DNA of 64,000 nt, from assembly GCA_965223835.1 (NCBI GenBank), contig CBDCXQ010000001.1:496001-560000 (forward strand), in the 5' to 3' direction. The first letter of the stretch is position 1, and each line of letters begins with the position of its first letter. The translations under genes were made by a program, and so were the position numbers. The notes below the pieces were generated by a model that saw nothing but the letters and a program-made list of their open reading frames with translations, was not told the DNA's origin and did no database searches. The DNA comes from CAVYXZ01 sp965223835 (lineage in GTDB: Bacteria > Chloroflexota > Anaerolineae > Aggregatilineales > Phototrophicaceae). Of the stretch, positions 63,129-64,000 are shown piece after piece.

Positions 63129-64000
63129 ATGGCAGTCACTTACGATTTCATCATTATTGGGACCGGTGCCGGGGGTGGCACGCTATTGTATGCACTGCGC
63201 AACAGCGGGGCGAAGATTCTGGTGCTGGAGCGTGGTGATTATCTCCCCAGTGAAGATGAGAACTGGCAAGTCCCGGCAGTATTTGGTGCGAAGCGTTACA
63301 AACCGGCTGAGCAATGGATTGATGCGGCAACGGGCGCGGCATTTCAGCCGGGTGTCCATTACTTTGTCGGCGGCAATACGAAGGTTTACGGGGCGGCGCT
63401 GCCCCGTTTCCGGCGCGAAGATTTTGGCGCATTGGAGCACGAAGGCGGCATTTCACCGGCCTGGCCGATCAGCTATGACGACCTGGAACCCTATTACAAT
63501 CAGGCGGAAACGCTCTATGCCGTACATGGCACACCGGGCGCTGATCGCACGGAACCACCCCGTTCTCAACCCTATCCGTATCCAGCAGTGCCCGACGAAC
63601 CCCACATTGCTGAATTGCGGCGTCGTTTGCAAGCACAAGATTTACATCCGTTCTTCCTGCCAATGGGCATAGATTTGCGGGAGGGTGGACGCTGCATACG
63701 CTGCAAAACATGTGATGGTTTCCCTTGTAAAGTCGATGCCAAAAGCGATGCCGACCTGCGCTGTGTGCGACCCGCATTAGCCGCCGGCGAAAATATCACG
63801 CTCTGGACGAATGCCTTTGCGCGGCGACTCATCACCGACGCGACTGGACAGACGATCACGGCGGTCGAGGTGGAAAAAGAGGGCGAGGTCCTTCAGGTCA
63901 GCGCTGGGCGCTATATCGTCTGTTGTGGGGCAGTGAATTCAGCGGCGTTGTTGTTGCGTTCAACCAGCGATAAGCATCCGACTGGTTTAGCCAATCAGTC
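63129..64000 (+). CDS. GMC-family oxidoreductase, 3' end outside window
   Basis: The first 290 residues of an FAD-dependent glucose-methanol-choline oxidoreductase. FAD-binding DFIIIGTGAGGG opens the protein, followed by ILVLERGD and the FVGGNTKVYGAALPRF segment that contacts FAD; a Cys-rich stretch RCIRCKTCDGFPCK, seen in several GMC members of this branch, lies near 190. The active-site His pair would be downstream of the window. It follows the cupin gene by 3 bases. The gene is cut at base 64000 by the window edge. Confidence 0.93.
   Translation, partial: MAVTYDFIIIGTGAGGGTLLYALRNSGAKILVLERGDYLPSEDENWQVPAVFGAKRYKPAEQWIDAATGAAFQPGVHYFVGGNTKVYGAALPRFRREDFGALEHEGGISPAWPISYDDLEPYYNQAETLYAVHGTPGADRTEPPRSQPYPYPAVPDEPHIAELRRRLQAQDLHPFFLPMGIDLREGGRCIRCKTCDGFPCKVDAKSDADLRCVRPALAAGENITLWTNAFARRLITDATGQTITAVEVEKEGEVLQVSAGRYIVCCGAVNSAALLLRSTSDKHPTGLANQ

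Noticed and set aside
1..64000. tRNA, rRNA, tmRNA or CRISPR arrays
   Set aside because: No cloverleaf, rRNA-like or regularly spaced direct repeat was recognised in the gaps between genes; a covariance-model scan was not possible.

Overview
The window is one contiguous piece of a bacterial chromosome of moderate GC, densely packed with short operons on both strands and showing no rRNA, tRNA, CRISPR array, phage or IS transposase. The gene mix points to Chloroflexota, most likely an Anaerolineae-like lineage: a very large multi-GAF histidine kinase, an operon pairing DUF4388 (PATAN) with an MglA-like GTPase, a DUF3048 protein, a PucC/BCD-type MFS transporter, squalene-cyclase-like toroid proteins, an M6-like secreted protein and ArsA with an HSP20-like tail. 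The taxonomic call is inference; no marker gene in the window fixes it.

Layout. 1-10.2 kb: an unrecognised protein cut by the left edge, a membrane protein, a secreted M6-like protein whose zinc motif has decayed, a Ser/Thr protein kinase, and a minus-strand operon (DUF3048, degenerate trypsin-like protein with TPR and zinc ribbons, YbjN/CesT-like protein, Nudix hydrolase). 10.3-15.1 kb: a five-gene operon behind a near-consensus promoter (DUF4388, small GTPase, alpha/beta hydrolase, left-handed beta-helix protein, acyl-ACP-reductase-like dehydrogenase). 15.3-27.0 kb: a signalling block (REC-GGDEF-like regulator, a 2739-residue kinase with about 12 GAF domains, CheY-like regulator), then a second alpha/beta hydrolase lacking its nucleophile, thiamine pyrophosphokinase and a DUF402 protein.

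27.0-44.9 kb: a frameshifted GH4 glycosidase, a MazF-type toxin-antitoxin pair, a universal stress protein, the PucC-like transporter, a tautomerase-like protein, fabI, a GC-rich inverted-repeat element, murJ, an AT-rich orphan membrane ORF, an MBL-fold hydrolase facing xseAB across a nested palindrome, bioY, a small-protein/HNH cassette, a D-2-hydroxyacid dehydrogenase, and a UbiB-family kinase overlapping an ArsA ATPase. 45.1-54.1 kb is the most accessory-looking part: a DUF433/DUF5615 pair, a hydrolase gene remnant, a putative HExxH metallopeptidase with an N-terminal motif typical of contractile-injection-system cargo, PhyH, Gfo/Idh/MocA, MoaD, a toroid protein, a sialidase-like propeller, DMP19, a frameshifted SRPBCC gene and DinB. 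54.3-64 kb: an ABC-2 exporter operon with a second toroid-like protein and a membrane-anchored HExxH protein, an MFS transporter, a tandem GNAT, a cupin and a GMC oxidoreductase cut by the right edge.

Two themes recur. Several proteins keep an enzyme fold but have lost catalytic residues: the M6-like peptidase, the trypsin-like protein, alpha/beta hydrolase 2 and the GGDEF domain; the tautomerase may also lack its catalytic proline. Two genes (GH4 and SRPBCC) are each broken by what looks like one missing base, which may be real decay or sequence error.
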